Assembly (NCBI GenBank): GCA_963693365.1
Contig: CAVNZM010000004.1
Location: forward strand, 12,586,001-12,650,000
Origin: Amoebidium appalachense
Taxonomy: Eukaryota > Ichthyosporea
Direction of reading: 5' to 3'
Length of the DNA: 64,000 bases
Program-made: the position numbers and the translations under genes
Notes under the pieces: model-generated
Databases searched by the model: none
Seen by the model: the letters and a program-made list of their open reading frames with translations, nothing else
What the model was told of the DNA's origin: nothing
In this document: one piece after another, positions 48,620 through 56,968 of the stretch
Layout: each line of letters opens with the position of its first letter
How positions within the stretch are numbered: position 1 is the first letter of the stretch

Positions 48620-49086
48620 GGGAGTCTCGCCAATTCCGCGATTGTGCGCACCTTCGGGGTATTCAAAGTACAACACTTGTCGGCGATTTGGAAGATGGCG
48701 TGATTGGCGTCTTGCATGTATGGAACCGTGATAAGACCCACCACGGAGACAACCGAGACAAGTCGGGCGAGTTGTGACACAAGCGAGGCGTCCTCCTTCC
48801 GCAATAAAAATCTCATCAGGACGTGTCGCATTGGACGCAGTAGACTGAAGTCTACCTCTGATATCAGGGCTTGGACACACTCCTTGCAGAAAGCGGCATG
48901 GCTGTTCAGCATATCGACATCCGCCCCGTCGATGGCCGACGACACGACAACCAAGTCCGGGTTGTCGTCGAACGACCCATAATAAGACTTTACTTCGTCT
49001 GTGATACACTTGATGTAGCTTGTTCTGTGCTCCGCAGGAAGCGTGGCGGGCAGACCATAGAAACTCCGGAAACCGGAGTTCGACAT
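48538..49086 (-). CDS. Unknown alpha-helical protein
   Basis: 182 residues from the ATG at 49084-49086; a non-canonical start four codons earlier exists. Predicted by eye to be mostly helical, with a Cys pair (FCKECVQ), a hydrophobic stretch (about residues 113-130) and a Thr/Pro/His tail. A TATA box lies at 49163-49169. Function unknown. Confidence 0.55.
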   Translation of the reverse strand: MSNSGFRSFYGLPATLPAEHRTSYIKCITDEVKSYYGSFDDNPDLVVVSSAIDGADVDMLNSHAAFCKECVQALISEVDFSLLRPMRHVLMRFLLRKEDASLVSQLARLVSVVSVVGLITVPYMQDANHAIFQIADKCCTLNTPKVRTIAELARLPHDEPTHETKKHTANTPTTPHPTTITA

Positions 49087-49162
49087 CGTGATTCGCAAAA
49101 CTAGAAACGTATTCTGGTAGTCGAATGGATGAATAATGAAGCATTGGGTATGCGTCGTTCCT

Positions 49163-49169
49163 CTTTATA
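49163..49169 (-). promoter_or_regulatory. TATA box upstream of the 182-residue gene
   Basis: The minus strand reads GGTATAAAGAGG about 80 bp upstream of the ATG, with ATTGG/CCAAT motifs at about 49205, 49239 and 49303 further upstream. Confidence 0.55.
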
Positions 49170-49379
49170 CCATTTGATTCAGATGCGTATAAGCAAATGC
49201 AAATGATTGGTGTATGATGGCGTTATGTGTGCTGATGTAACCAATCGCTGCTCTCCATCCGCATGAATTCCTAGTGTGTGGTATGAGCTCACTTTATCAG
49301 GAACCAATGAAAGAAAACGACGAATTGGATTGTAGTGTTTACATCTTCAATTCGCATCAAATTTGATAATGATTTGCGC

Positions 49380-49444
49380 CCAATCAACAACGGCGACTCA
49401 AAATTCGGGATGATTCAAAACGGCGACTCAAAATTAGGCGTGTC
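49380..49444. repeat. Short direct repeat ending at the gap
   Basis: AACGGCGACTCAAAATT occurs at about 49389 and 49420, spaced 30-31 bp, and runs up to the N block. If the array continues, it may explain why the assembly broke here. Confidence 0.6.
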
Positions 49445-49944
49445 NNNNNNNNNNNNNNNNNNNNNNNNNNNNNNNNNNNNNNNNNNNNNNNNNNNNNNNN
49501 NNNNNNNNNNNNNNNNNNNNNNNNNNNNNNNNNNNNNNNNNNNNNNNNNNNNNNNNNNNNNNNNNNNNNNNNNNNNNNNNNNNNNNNNNNNNNNNNNNNN
49601 NNNNNNNNNNNNNNNNNNNNNNNNNNNNNNNNNNNNNNNNNNNNNNNNNNNNNNNNNNNNNNNNNNNNNNNNNNNNNNNNNNNNNNNNNNNNNNNNNNNN
49701 NNNNNNNNNNNNNNNNNNNNNNNNNNNNNNNNNNNNNNNNNNNNNNNNNNNNNNNNNNNNNNNNNNNNNNNNNNNNNNNNNNNNNNNNNNNNNNNNNNNN
49801 NNNNNNNNNNNNNNNNNNNNNNNNNNNNNNNNNNNNNNNNNNNNNNNNNNNNNNNNNNNNNNNNNNNNNNNNNNNNNNNNNNNNNNNNNNNNNNNNNNNN
49901 NNNNNNNNNNNNNNNNNNNNNNNNNNNNNNNNNNNNNNNNNNNN
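49445..49944. other. Assembly gap (500 N)
   Basis: Exactly 500 N, the usual placeholder for a scaffold join of unknown length. The order and orientation of the sequence on either side are therefore inferred, and one gene (49945-50429) is cut. Confidence 0.99.
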
Positions 49945-50429
49945 ATTGCGGTGCGCGTTCTTTCGAACAAGCGGTCCAGCGCGTCTTCGATCTTGAACGG
50001 CGCGAGGTACTGATGGCTGCAGCCGGCGGGAAGCGCGAAGCGCACCCGGTACTGGCCGGGGTTGTCGAGCAGCCCGTCCATGACCTTGCGATGGACCTCC
50101 CTCGCCAGCGCTGCCGTGAACGTGCGCGCATCGACCCCCGTCCAGACCCACGGCGTGGGAAACAGTTCCCGGACTGCGACGACGAGGTTTCCGAGTTTCT
50201 TCGAGAACCGTGTGTGTTCGGAAACTTCACTGGGGCGCGAGAGCATACTCTCGATGTCTTCGGCTGGCACCTTTTCGTTTGTTTCCAGCTCCATAATCTG
50301 CTTGACGTACAACACCAGGTGGTGGCCTGTGTACCCGCGCATGAACAACTCGCTGTCCTCGTGGTTGGCCAGAAAGGTGTGCACCAGGTCAAGGCACCGC
50401 ACAACCACGCCTTCGCCGAGATCAGGCAT
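49945..50429 (-). CDS. Partial protein, possibly Fic/DOC-like
   Basis: 161 residues from the ATG at 50427-50429, open into the gap. The visible part ends with REVHRKVMDGLLDNPGQYRV, a helix, and PFKIEDALDRLFE. In Fic proteins a similar 'H..l..g....pGqyR' stretch precedes a beta hairpin and the catalytic HPFxxGNGR loop, which would fall in the gap. The match is short; I cannot see the catalytic site, so this is a suggestion only. Fic enzymes transfer AMP or other nucleotide groups to proteins. Confidence 0.35.
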
Positions 50430-50934
50430 CACTTGTCTCTACACCGAGAGAAAAAACAGACATGTGCAACATGTTTCAATGTTTGAAATCCCCACGACGC
50501 GGGCATGCACGGCCGGCCGGGAGGGGCGGGGCGGGGCGGGGCACACAGGCCCGGCCCGGGAGGCAGGCGTGGCGCGTGCGCTGGGGAGAAACGCGGGCAC
50601 CCCCAGCCACCCCAGCCCCCCACCGGGAACCAGCAGTCAACTCGGGGTTGGTTTGGGGTGTGTTGATTGGCCAGTGAGTGCAGCGCCTGCTCCCTCCACA
50701 GCCAATGAGCGTTGAGTGCCTTAGATCAGTTGTGTCCGATTGGAGAACATGTACAGCGGTGTAGGGCCGAATAGGGGATTTTGATTGGTGTCAGGTGAGA
50801 GCCCGGGACCGCTGCAGCCAATGGGCGACAGCGGGGCCCCCCGACGGCTCGGCACAAGGGTACATAAGCAAAGACGGTGTTGTCAAAAGCACACTCTTGC
50901 TGCAGCGTGACAGTGGGCTTTTGGAATTGCCAAC
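50430..50934. promoter_or_regulatory. Divergent promoter region with CCAAT motifs
   Basis: The GC-rich stretch at 50510-50620 contains GGGGCGGGGC runs (GC boxes). ATTGG/CCAAT motifs occur at about 50667, 50700, 50738, 50781 and 50817. A TATA-like TACATAAGC at 50861-50869 lies about 70 bp before the ATG at 50935. No gene is seen. Confidence 0.55.
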
Positions 50935-51963
50935 ATGACGCACATTGAGCGTATTCACATTCTCGGTAAGGACCGCGAGCCCCGGTTCGCCTACCAACCG
51001 GAGCTGTTCTACACGCTGCACCTGCACCCCGAGGCGCCTGGCTCGATCCGCATGGGCACCGCCGCGATCTTCAGCACGAAGACAGGGGAGGAGAGGGTGT
51101 GGCCGGTCGACGTCATCCTCTCCGGGCCGGTACCGCGGCAGTTTGTCGACGAGGAGGGGCGGTGGACCCAGCGGGACAGTTACACACCTCCCGACCCCCG
51201 CTTCGAAGGGCGTGGCAGCGCGGTGTGGCGTGCACTGTACGACGAGCTCCAGGCGCCGGCGCTGCGCAGCCTCATCCCCGACGACACGGGCCTCGGGTTT
51301 CTCCTCCGCAAGTGCCCCCACCCCGACTTCGACGATGTGGACAACGACAACGACGAGGTGATCACCGTCGAGGAGACTGAGCACGTCTGGGGTGTGAGGC
51401 TTGGGCAGGCGATGGCGGCTCCGACCGTGGTTCGGCCGCTCCACCAGGTCGTCGAGAGCGCGACGGTCCGCGCGGCACCGGTGCCGGACGAGCAGTGTTC
51501 CGTGTACGCATTGAACACGTTGGACAGCGACGAGGAGGCCAGGACGGTAGAAATGTTTGAGGTCTGGCCGGTGCTTCATTGTGGGCAGCCCGCGCTGCGC
51601 CTGGGTCTCTACTACCTGCTGGCCGAGCTGAAGCTGGCCGAGCGCTTTGTGCCCCTGGACGTCATCGTCCAAGGCGACTGGGTCGAGGCGAAGATCGACG
51701 AGCACGGGACGTGGAGGGCCGGAGCGGTGGTTGGGCGAAGGGCGGTGGGCAGCGAGGATGCGTTCTACCTCCAGATTTACATTGCGCTCGGCCGGCACTT
51801 CGGGTTGGGGGTGCTGTCGCGGCAGATGCTGGGAATGGATGCTACCAGGACGGAGGTGCTTCGTATTGCACCACGCAGAGTGTACGAGCTGGATTATGAC
51901 GTGGACACCGTGGACTTCGAAGTCCCGTTCGAGGGCCACGCGTTTAAGCATGCATTTTCGTGA
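50935..51963 (+). CDS. Unknown protein with internal duplication
   Basis: 342 residues. Two segments resemble each other: about residues 25-78 and 208-261, sharing a pattern of Leu-rich strands, then P-x-D-V-I-x-x-G and D-E-x-G-x-W (PVDVILSGPV ... DEEGRW and PLDVIVQGDW ... DEHGTW). The linker between them has an acidic run (DFDDVDNDNDE) and a GFLLRKCPHP stretch. No membrane or catalytic motif. I do not recognise the family; a repeated beta-domain protein is likely. Confidence 0.6.
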   Translation: MTHIERIHILGKDREPRFAYQPELFYTLHLHPEAPGSIRMGTAAIFSTKTGEERVWPVDVILSGPVPRQFVDEEGRWTQRDSYTPPDPRFEGRGSAVWRALYDELQAPALRSLIPDDTGLGFLLRKCPHPDFDDVDNDNDEVITVEETEHVWGVRLGQAMAAPTVVRPLHQVVESATVRAAPVPDEQCSVYALNTLDSDEEARTVEMFEVWPVLHCGQPALRLGLYYLLAELKLAERFVPLDVIVQGDWVEAKIDEHGTWRAGAVVGRRAVGSEDAFYLQIYIALGRHFGLGVLSRQMLGMDATRTEVLRIAPRRVYELDYDVDTVDFEVPFEGHAFKHAFS

Positions 51964-51992
51964 CAGACGGGTGAACCTGGCGAACTTGGTGA

Positions 51993-52128
51993 TTGGTTGC
52001 GCATATGTGAGCCTAAACCCTAAGGGTTGTGTGGGGGGTGGGGGTGGGTGTGTATTTGCGTTGGTTGCGCATATGTGAGCCTAAACCCTAAGGGTTGTGT
52101 GGGGGGTCGGGGTGGGTGTGTATTTGCG
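51993..52128. repeat. 68-bp tandem duplication with telomere-like motif
   Basis: Copies start at 51993 and 52061 and differ at one or two bases. Each has GCCTAAACCCTAAGGGTTGT, which holds about 1.7 units of CCCTAAA and a near-palindrome AACCCTAAGGGTT, followed by a G-rich run and ATTTGCGTTGG. Confidence 0.95.
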
Positions 52129-52335
52129 TTGGTCATTTGCCCACAGGATGGGTCAAAACGCGCAGCGCGCAAATAAACCACAAAAACACACGAGCGCGCC
52201 CCACCGTGTGGCCCGCGAGGCCTGGGAGGCCCGCCCGCCCGGCGAGCCACGCGTGCCACGCGTGCCACGCATGCCCCCACGCCCCGCCCCGGCGCGGGAA
52301 TTTTCACGCCGGGTTTTGGGCAGCCACCCACCAAT

Positions 52336-52511
52336 ATGACCGATGGCAATTTTGGTTGTGTGTGCGCCTCCGCCGCTTCCGATTTTGTAGTCGAGGAGCA
52401 ATGAGTTCACGCCCGCGCGGCAGATGACCGATGGCCATTTTGGTTGTGTGTGCGCCTCCGCCGCTTCCGATTTTGTAGTCGAGGAGCAATGAGTTCACGC
52501 CCGCGTGGCAG
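52336..52511. repeat. 88-bp tandem duplication covering a start codon
   Basis: Copies begin at 52336 and 52424 with ATGACCGATGGC(A/C)ATTTTG and end in GTTCACGCCCGCG(C/T)GGCAG. The second copy contains the start codon and first codons of the AAA ATPase, the first a second ATG with the same codons. A degenerate relative occurs at about 54006-54035. Confidence 0.95.
52401..52427 (+). other. Upstream mini-ORF made by the duplication
   Basis: ATG at 52401 followed by seven codons and TGA. The peptide equals the first eight residues of the AAA ATPase (MSSRPRGR). If transcribed in the leader it would act as an upstream ORF and lower translation of the ATPase. Confidence 0.5.
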
Positions 52512-53610
52512 ACCCCCGAAACGCGCCAGAACCGAGGAACCGGAGGACGATGACCCGCTCACCTCATGGTTCTCTGGGATTTGGCAGCTGACCGCCGACC
52601 GTGCAAGGGACCGTGCGGACGCGGTGGGGGCTTCAAGCAAGTTGACACCGGAGCAAAGGGACGCGCTGTACAAGGACTACATGACCAACTGCGATATCTT
52701 TGCCAGTATCCACAACGACGTAGAAAACCGCGAGATCACGACCCCAATCAGACAGATCGTCTTCCCGCCCGACGGTGACGGCCTCGAGCCACGCGACGAG
52801 GACCTGGCAGAGTTTATGAACATTAATGGGCTGAAGGAGGCGAAGCAGAAGCTTTTTGAAACCGTTATTGTTCCACGATTTGTGCCCGAACTGTTCCGCA
52901 GCCTGCGAACGCCTGGGCGGGGAATTCTGATGTTTGGTCCACCCGGGACCGGCAAGACGTTTATTGCGAGCAAGTTGGCGCAGGTGGGCAGGTCGACGTT
53001 TATGAACGTGTCGTCCGCTGTGCTCAACTCAAAGTGGGAGGGCAACTCGGAGAAGGCGGTGCAGGCGGTGTTTTCGCTCGCAAGGTGCCTGCGTCCCACT
53101 GTCATGTTTCTGGACGAAGCCGAGTCGATACTGGGCTCCCGAAACCGCAACAGTGCGAGTGGGTCGGGCAACTCGTACAAGATCACAAACCAGTTTCTTT
53201 CGGAGTACGACGGGCTGCGCAAGAACAATGACCATATGCTGTATGTGGCCGCGACAAACCTGCCGTTCGACCTTGACCGGGCGATTCTGAGGCGATTTCC
53301 CATTCTCGTGTTTGTTGACCTGCCGCTACCGATCGACATCCTCGAACTGATATTGGAAAAACTGGACGAATTCCAAGCGGAGTATCCCCTGAGCGTCGAC
53401 CCAACGCTGCTAGTAGTTAATGACGGGGTTCACACCCCGCGAGAGGCCCTGCAGAAGTTGGCGTACTGGATGTTTCTCAAGTCGTATTCCACATCGGACA
53501 TCCTCAATCTAATCAAGCAGGCTGCGACGGTGCCAATGTCTCGGCGCATTCGGGAGATTTTTCAGTCACCCTCAGGCACAGGCAGCTTTGCCGGAGAGCT
53601 AAAGGGCTGA
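52489..53610 (+). CDS. AAA ATPase of the Vps4/katanin (meiotic) clade
   Basis: 373 residues from the ATG at 52489. A short basic N-terminus (RPRGRPPKRAR, possible nuclear signal) leads to a linker and the AAA module: Walker A GPPGTGKT at 150-157, Walker B VMFLDE at 205-210, sensor 1 AATN near 250, and RRF arginine-finger region near 262. The sequence NSKWEGNSEKAV and LGSRNR resembles Vps4, katanin and spastin, which use ATP to remodel or disassemble protein polymers. The frame ends early, in a region unlike the family, while an open -1 frame (53562-53963) contains the expected C-terminal helix. Probably frameshifted. Confidence 0.8.
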   Translation: MSSRPRGRPPKRARTEEPEDDDPLTSWFSGIWQLTADRARDRADAVGASSKLTPEQRDALYKDYMTNCDIFASIHNDVENREITTPIRQIVFPPDGDGLEPRDEDLAEFMNINGLKEAKQKLFETVIVPRFVPELFRSLRTPGRGILMFGPPGTGKTFIASKLAQVGRSTFMNVSSAVLNSKWEGNSEKAVQAVFSLARCLRPTVMFLDEAESILGSRNRNSASGSGNSYKITNQFLSEYDGLRKNNDHMLYVAATNLPFDLDRAILRRFPILVFVDLPLPIDILELILEKLDEFQAEYPLSVDPTLLVVNDGVHTPREALQKLAYWMFLKSYSTSDILNLIKQAATVPMSRRIREIFQSPSGTGSFAGELKG

Positions 53611-53963
53611 TCGAAAGACAGCCCAAGCCACTGGCAGTGCGGGATTTCCTGTCGGCGGCAAATACTGTTCTCCCCGCGTTTACAAAGTTTGACGATGACA
53701 TGGCATACACCGCGGACTACATCGAGCTATTTGCATTCAAGATCAATATTGAATGGCGGCGCGGCGAAACGATGCCCCCTGGGTTTGCACACGCACTCCA
53801 ACAGCACAGGGATGCGGAGCTGAACCCAACCAGCTTGTGGGGACCCGAGGTTCCGACATGGTACGTCCACGACGTCCGCGAGGGCAAGGATTACGCCCTT
53901 GGTCGTTACTACCAGGAGCAGGTGCTGCCGGAATTGGATATTGTGCTCGTCGACGGCGATTGA
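53562..53963 (+). pseudogene. C-terminal fragment of the AAA ATPase in the -1 frame
   Basis: This frame overlaps the end of the ATPase ORF and has no ATG until 53699. Its start contains PKPLAVRDFLSAANTVLP and ends in DDDMAYTADYIELF, which match the C-terminal helix after the AAA core in Vps4-type proteins ('...FL.A...v.ps......y..f'). A -1 shift at TTTTT (53558-53562) would join the two. After that come about 75 residues not typical of the family (Trp/Pro-rich, acidic end). Either an indel in the element, a sequencing error, or a -1 slip site. Confidence 0.55.
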
Positions 53964-53996
53964 ACCCGGGTGTGTATTTTGGTAATCAATTGGCAA

Positions 53997-54236
53997 TCGA
54001 TCAATGTGATCGATCGATAGCCATTCTGGTTGTGTGTGTGTGTGCCGTAACCCGCAGCCTGCAATCGGTCAATGTGACCGGTTGTCATTTCGCTAGGCAC
54101 TGGGGTACTTGGCAGCCAAATGCCTCAAATTGAGGCCTTTGAAATGGTTAACCAGTGAAGTGGATGTGTTGCACCCTCCCGCTGGCCGGGTACAAAAGGC
54201 GCCGCCCGCAAAATAAAATCGCAGTCTTACTCTGAA
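53997..54236 (+). promoter_or_regulatory. Promoter region of the KilA-N gene
   Basis: A degenerate copy of the 88-bp unit (CGATAGCCATTCTGGTTGTG, 54015-54034) is followed by repeats of ATCGATCAATGTGAT-like sequence around 53997-54080 and a TACAAAAGG element at 54191, about 45 bp before the ATG. Confidence 0.45.
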
Positions 54237-54674
54237 ATGACTTCAAACATGTCTCCCCCACCCTCTTACTCTCCCAGCCCTCTTGGCCCCGACTGGCGCC
54301 CGCCCGCGGGCCACGAGTCGCGCGTGGATACGTCGTCGGTGCCCGCGTGGCCCGGCGTGCGCCCGTTCTTCGCGCCGGACGGGGAGAAGGTGCTGACGTA
54401 CCTGACGAAGTTCGACGGGCACGTGTTCTTCAACGCGTGGTACTCGGCGATGATGGGGAGCAAGGAGACGGGTGTGAGAAAGAACCCGGTTGACTGGAAA
54501 AAGGACAATGCAAATACGATTTCGAAGGTTGTTTCGGTGGTGCAGGCGTCCCAGACGACATTAGGGGATGCCCTAACGTCCTCTGTTGTGTCTTCCGATT
54601 GGTTGATTCGCCCTACCTTTGCAAACATCAAGAAGCTACCCGCCGTGGGCAACCCGGACGGCTCTGTCGCCTAA
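54237..54674 (+). CDS. KilA-N-like N-terminal part, ending at an in-frame TAA
   Basis: 145 residues. A Ser/Pro-rich N-terminus leads to a segment (TKFDGHVFFNAWYS) resembling the first half of KilA-N domains, then NPVDWKKD and VSSDWLIRP. The TAA at 54672-54674 interrupts the fold: the same frame continues open for 12 codons before the next ATG (54711) and then matches the second half of the domain. KilA-N proteins of large DNA viruses bind DNA. Short for the family because of the stop. Confidence 0.6.
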   Translation: MTSNMSPPPSYSPSPLGPDWRPPAGHESRVDTSSVPAWPGVRPFFAPDGEKVLTYLTKFDGHVFFNAWYSAMMGSKETGVRKNPVDWKKDNANTISKVVSVVQASQTTLGDALTSSVVSSDWLIRPTFANIKKLPAVGNPDGSVA

Positions 54675-55616
54675 GCCTTCGCAACGCATGGTCTGATACC
54701 CGCCATCGAGATGTACCGCGGGACCTGGTTCGCGTTCGAGCTGACCGCGCCGTTTCTGCGCTACTGCTTTCCCGCGCTGCGGGACTTCTGGGACAACGTG
54801 ATGGTCAAGTCGCACCTGGGCCAGATGGACTACTTCGCGGACCTGGTGCGCATCGCCGACCAAGGACGCGGCGACGGGGCCAAGACCAAGTCCGTGCACA
54901 TCGACATGGAGGCCGCGGACGCGGAGGGCCCGCGCGCGGGCAAGCGTGAGCGCGAAGACGACGGGGAGCAGCAGGTGGCCAAGCGCAACCCGCTGGACGC
55001 GATGCTGGAACCGGGCAACTGGTTCAAGCCGGGAGTGGATTTCGACACCGCGCTCGAGCAACTCAACAAGTTCATCACCACCGCGCACCGCGACATCTAC
55101 ACCAACTACTGCCCCGAGGCACTCGCGGCGGTCAAGCGCGCGGAGGAGGTAGAGCGACAGGAGCGGGCCAAGCAGGACACGATCCAGCGGGGCATCGACT
55201 CGACGCTTGCCATGGTGAAGGCAGTGCGCGAGATGAAGGCCGAGCTCAAGGGTCTGGACGTGCACTTCGTGGCCTGGCGGCAGCTGAACTTCGACTGGTC
55301 GCTCAAGGCGGCCGGTGGGGCGTGTGTGTATGCGCTGCACATCGACGGCTACATTAAGATCGGGCACACGGGCAACTCGCTTTTCCAGCGCTACAAGTAT
55401 GACCTGTGGTCCCACGACATGAAGGAGCTCATCATCATATGTATGCCCCACCGCAACAAGAACGAGGCGGAGCAGTTCGAAAAGCTGGTGCAGAACCAGC
55501 TCAAGCAGGTGCGCGTGATGGTGGGCAACAAGCGCGAGATGTTCGCGGCGGACTACGTGCGCGTGTCAAACGCGTTCAAGGAGGTGTACGGGGACGACGA
55601 CATCCGCTTTGTCTGA
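54675..55616 (+). pseudogene. C-terminal half of a KilA-N / T5orf172 protein
   Basis: Read from the codon after the TAA, with 12 residues before the ATG at 54711. GTWFAFELTAPFLRYCFPAL then DFWDNVM fits the C-terminal half of a KilA-N domain (usually '..gtw.hp.la..la.w.s..f'). A charged helical linker with a basic KREREDD stretch leads to a T5orf172 domain (about residues 205-300) with YALHIDGYIKIGHTGN, EAEQFEKL and REMF, as in BRO/KilA-type proteins. The combined order is common in nucleocytoviruses and their relatives. Translation from ATG 54711 alone would give 301 residues. Confidence 0.7.
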
Positions 55617-55677
55617 TTCTGGATGTATCTGGATGTCCGTGAACCAGTCACGGACTTCTGTGTTCACGAACCGCACC

Positions 55678-55684
55678 TATAAAA
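55678..55684 (+). promoter_or_regulatory. TATA box (first of two) upstream of the exonuclease
   Basis: TATAAAA, 130 bp upstream of the exonuclease ATG; a second TATAAAA lies at 55778-55784. Confidence 0.55.
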
Positions 55685-55777
55685 CCGTCTACTTCGCATC
55701 ATCTTTGAAGATCACGAATCACTCAAGCAATCACTCAAGATGAGTGATTGCCAGTTGGTTTGCATCCAAGTTGCGCA

Positions 55778-55784
55778 TATAAAA
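55778..55784 (+). promoter_or_regulatory. TATA box (second) upstream of the exonuclease
   Basis: TATAAAA 30 bp before the ATG at 55814, so a transcript starting from it would have almost no leader; the upstream box at 55678 may be the working one. Confidence 0.45.
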
Positions 55785-55813
55785 CGCCGACTCGCACGAG
55801 AGATGTGTGCAGA

Positions 55814-56470
55814 ATGGACTTCATCGAGCGTCTGAAACAAAACGAGATTCCCTACCCACAGGGAAGTACACAGTGGCTGCGCGCGCGCGCATCCATGCTC
55901 ACGGCCTCGGACGTGGGCGCCGCGCTGGGGGTGAACCCGTACGAGACGCGGAAGGACCTGATCGAGCACAAGTCCGGGCTGAAGCGGCGGGTCGTGGACC
56001 CCGTGTTCGTGGCATTCGGACACAAGCACGAGGCCAACGCGGCGGACGCGTACATGCGCGCGACGGGGCGCTCGTGCATCGAGCTTGGGCTGATCCGGCA
56101 CGCGGAGCACCGGTGGCTGGGGGCGAGCCCGGACCGGGTGACGCTGTGCGGGCGCGCGGTGGAGATCAAGGTGCCGTACAAGCGCAAGTTCATGGACGGA
56201 CAGCCGATCCCCGAGCACTATGTGGCGCAGGTGCAGACACAGCTGTTTGTGCTGGGGCTGGAGGTCGCGGACTTTGTGCAGTTCGACCCGCGCGACGGGT
56301 CGCTGCGCATCGACGAGATCCCGCGGGACAAGGAGTGGTGGGCCAAGCACGGCAAGACATTAATGAGTTTTCAGGCCAAAGTGTTAGACATACGCGCAGA
56401 CCACGAGCTGCAGGGATGGGAGACAGAGGACCAAGACACGGCGATTTGTCACATTCCCGACTTTATATAA
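55814..56470 (+). CDS. YqaJ/lambda-type exonuclease
   Basis: 218 residues from the ATG at 55814, after a TATA box. The YqaJ domain is complete: LTASDVGAALG (29-39), GHKHE with Glu73, SPDR with Asp107, VEIKVP with Glu117 and Lys119, and VAQVQTQ (138-144). These are the metal-binding and catalytic residues of the PD-(D/E)xK fold. Such 5'-3' exonucleases work with single-strand annealing proteins in recombination or in processing viral DNA. The family is common in phages and nucleocytoviruses. No annealing protein is obvious next door. The AAA and KilA-N genes upstream point the same way. Confidence 0.9.
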   Translation: MDFIERLKQNEIPYPQGSTQWLRARASMLTASDVGAALGVNPYETRKDLIEHKSGLKRRVVDPVFVAFGHKHEANAADAYMRATGRSCIELGLIRHAEHRWLGASPDRVTLCGRAVEIKVPYKRKFMDGQPIPEHYVAQVQTQLFVLGLEVADFVQFDPRDGSLRIDEIPRDKEWWAKHGKTLMSFQAKVLDIRADHELQGWETEDQDTAICHIPDFI

Positions 56471-56669
56471 CTTGCACGGCGATGTGTGTAGATGGACACA
56501 GTCCACCGACTACACCCCAGCCCCGGCCATCAGTCGCAGTAGCGGCATCGGCAGTATATATACGACAAAGGGGTGTACGGTAAGATAGAGCATCAACAGG
56601 TACCGCTTTATCAATTTGAAATTTTGTTTTTTTGTGCAAGTGTGCTGGTCCGGGTGGCCAGGTGCCTGT

Positions 56670-56966
56670 ATGGTGGGTGAAAACGGATCCAGTGACACCA
56701 TGACTGCTTTATGGTTAATATATTATACAATGAAGCCCAAGTATGTCAAGGGACGGTACTGTAGAAGAGACAAACGGATCTACCGCCGAAAGCTCCGAAA
56801 CGCACGAAAAAAGTACAAAGTCCAAAAGAAACATCTAAAACGCATATGGGAACCATCCTATCGTGTACTTGACTATGTGACCGGCATACCGACCATGACA
56901 ACCAAAAACGGGTGGGACATCACAAGCTACGAGTACCCCCTACACTACAACATTTCCCGTGTGTAA
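56670..56966 (+). CDS. Small basic protein
   Basis: 98 residues from the ATG at 56670; ATGs at 56700 and 56730 are also possible. A short hydrophobic start (MTALWLIYY) leads to a strongly basic helix (RRDKRIYRRKLRNARKKYKV) and an aromatic C-terminus (YEYPLHYN). Such basic small proteins may bind DNA. No family recognised. The 3' end is 3 bp from the convergent coiled-coil gene. Confidence 0.45.
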   Translation: MVGENGSSDTMTALWLIYYTMKPKYVKGRYCRRDKRIYRRKLRNARKKYKVQKKHLKRIWEPSYRVLDYVTGIPTMTTKNGWDITSYEYPLHYNISRV

Positions 56967-56968
56967 GT

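Noticed and set aside
44036-55616. Reassigned stop codons (TAR as amino acid)
   Set aside because: Other genes here end in TAA and TAG at sensible places, for example the exonuclease and the 96-residue gene.
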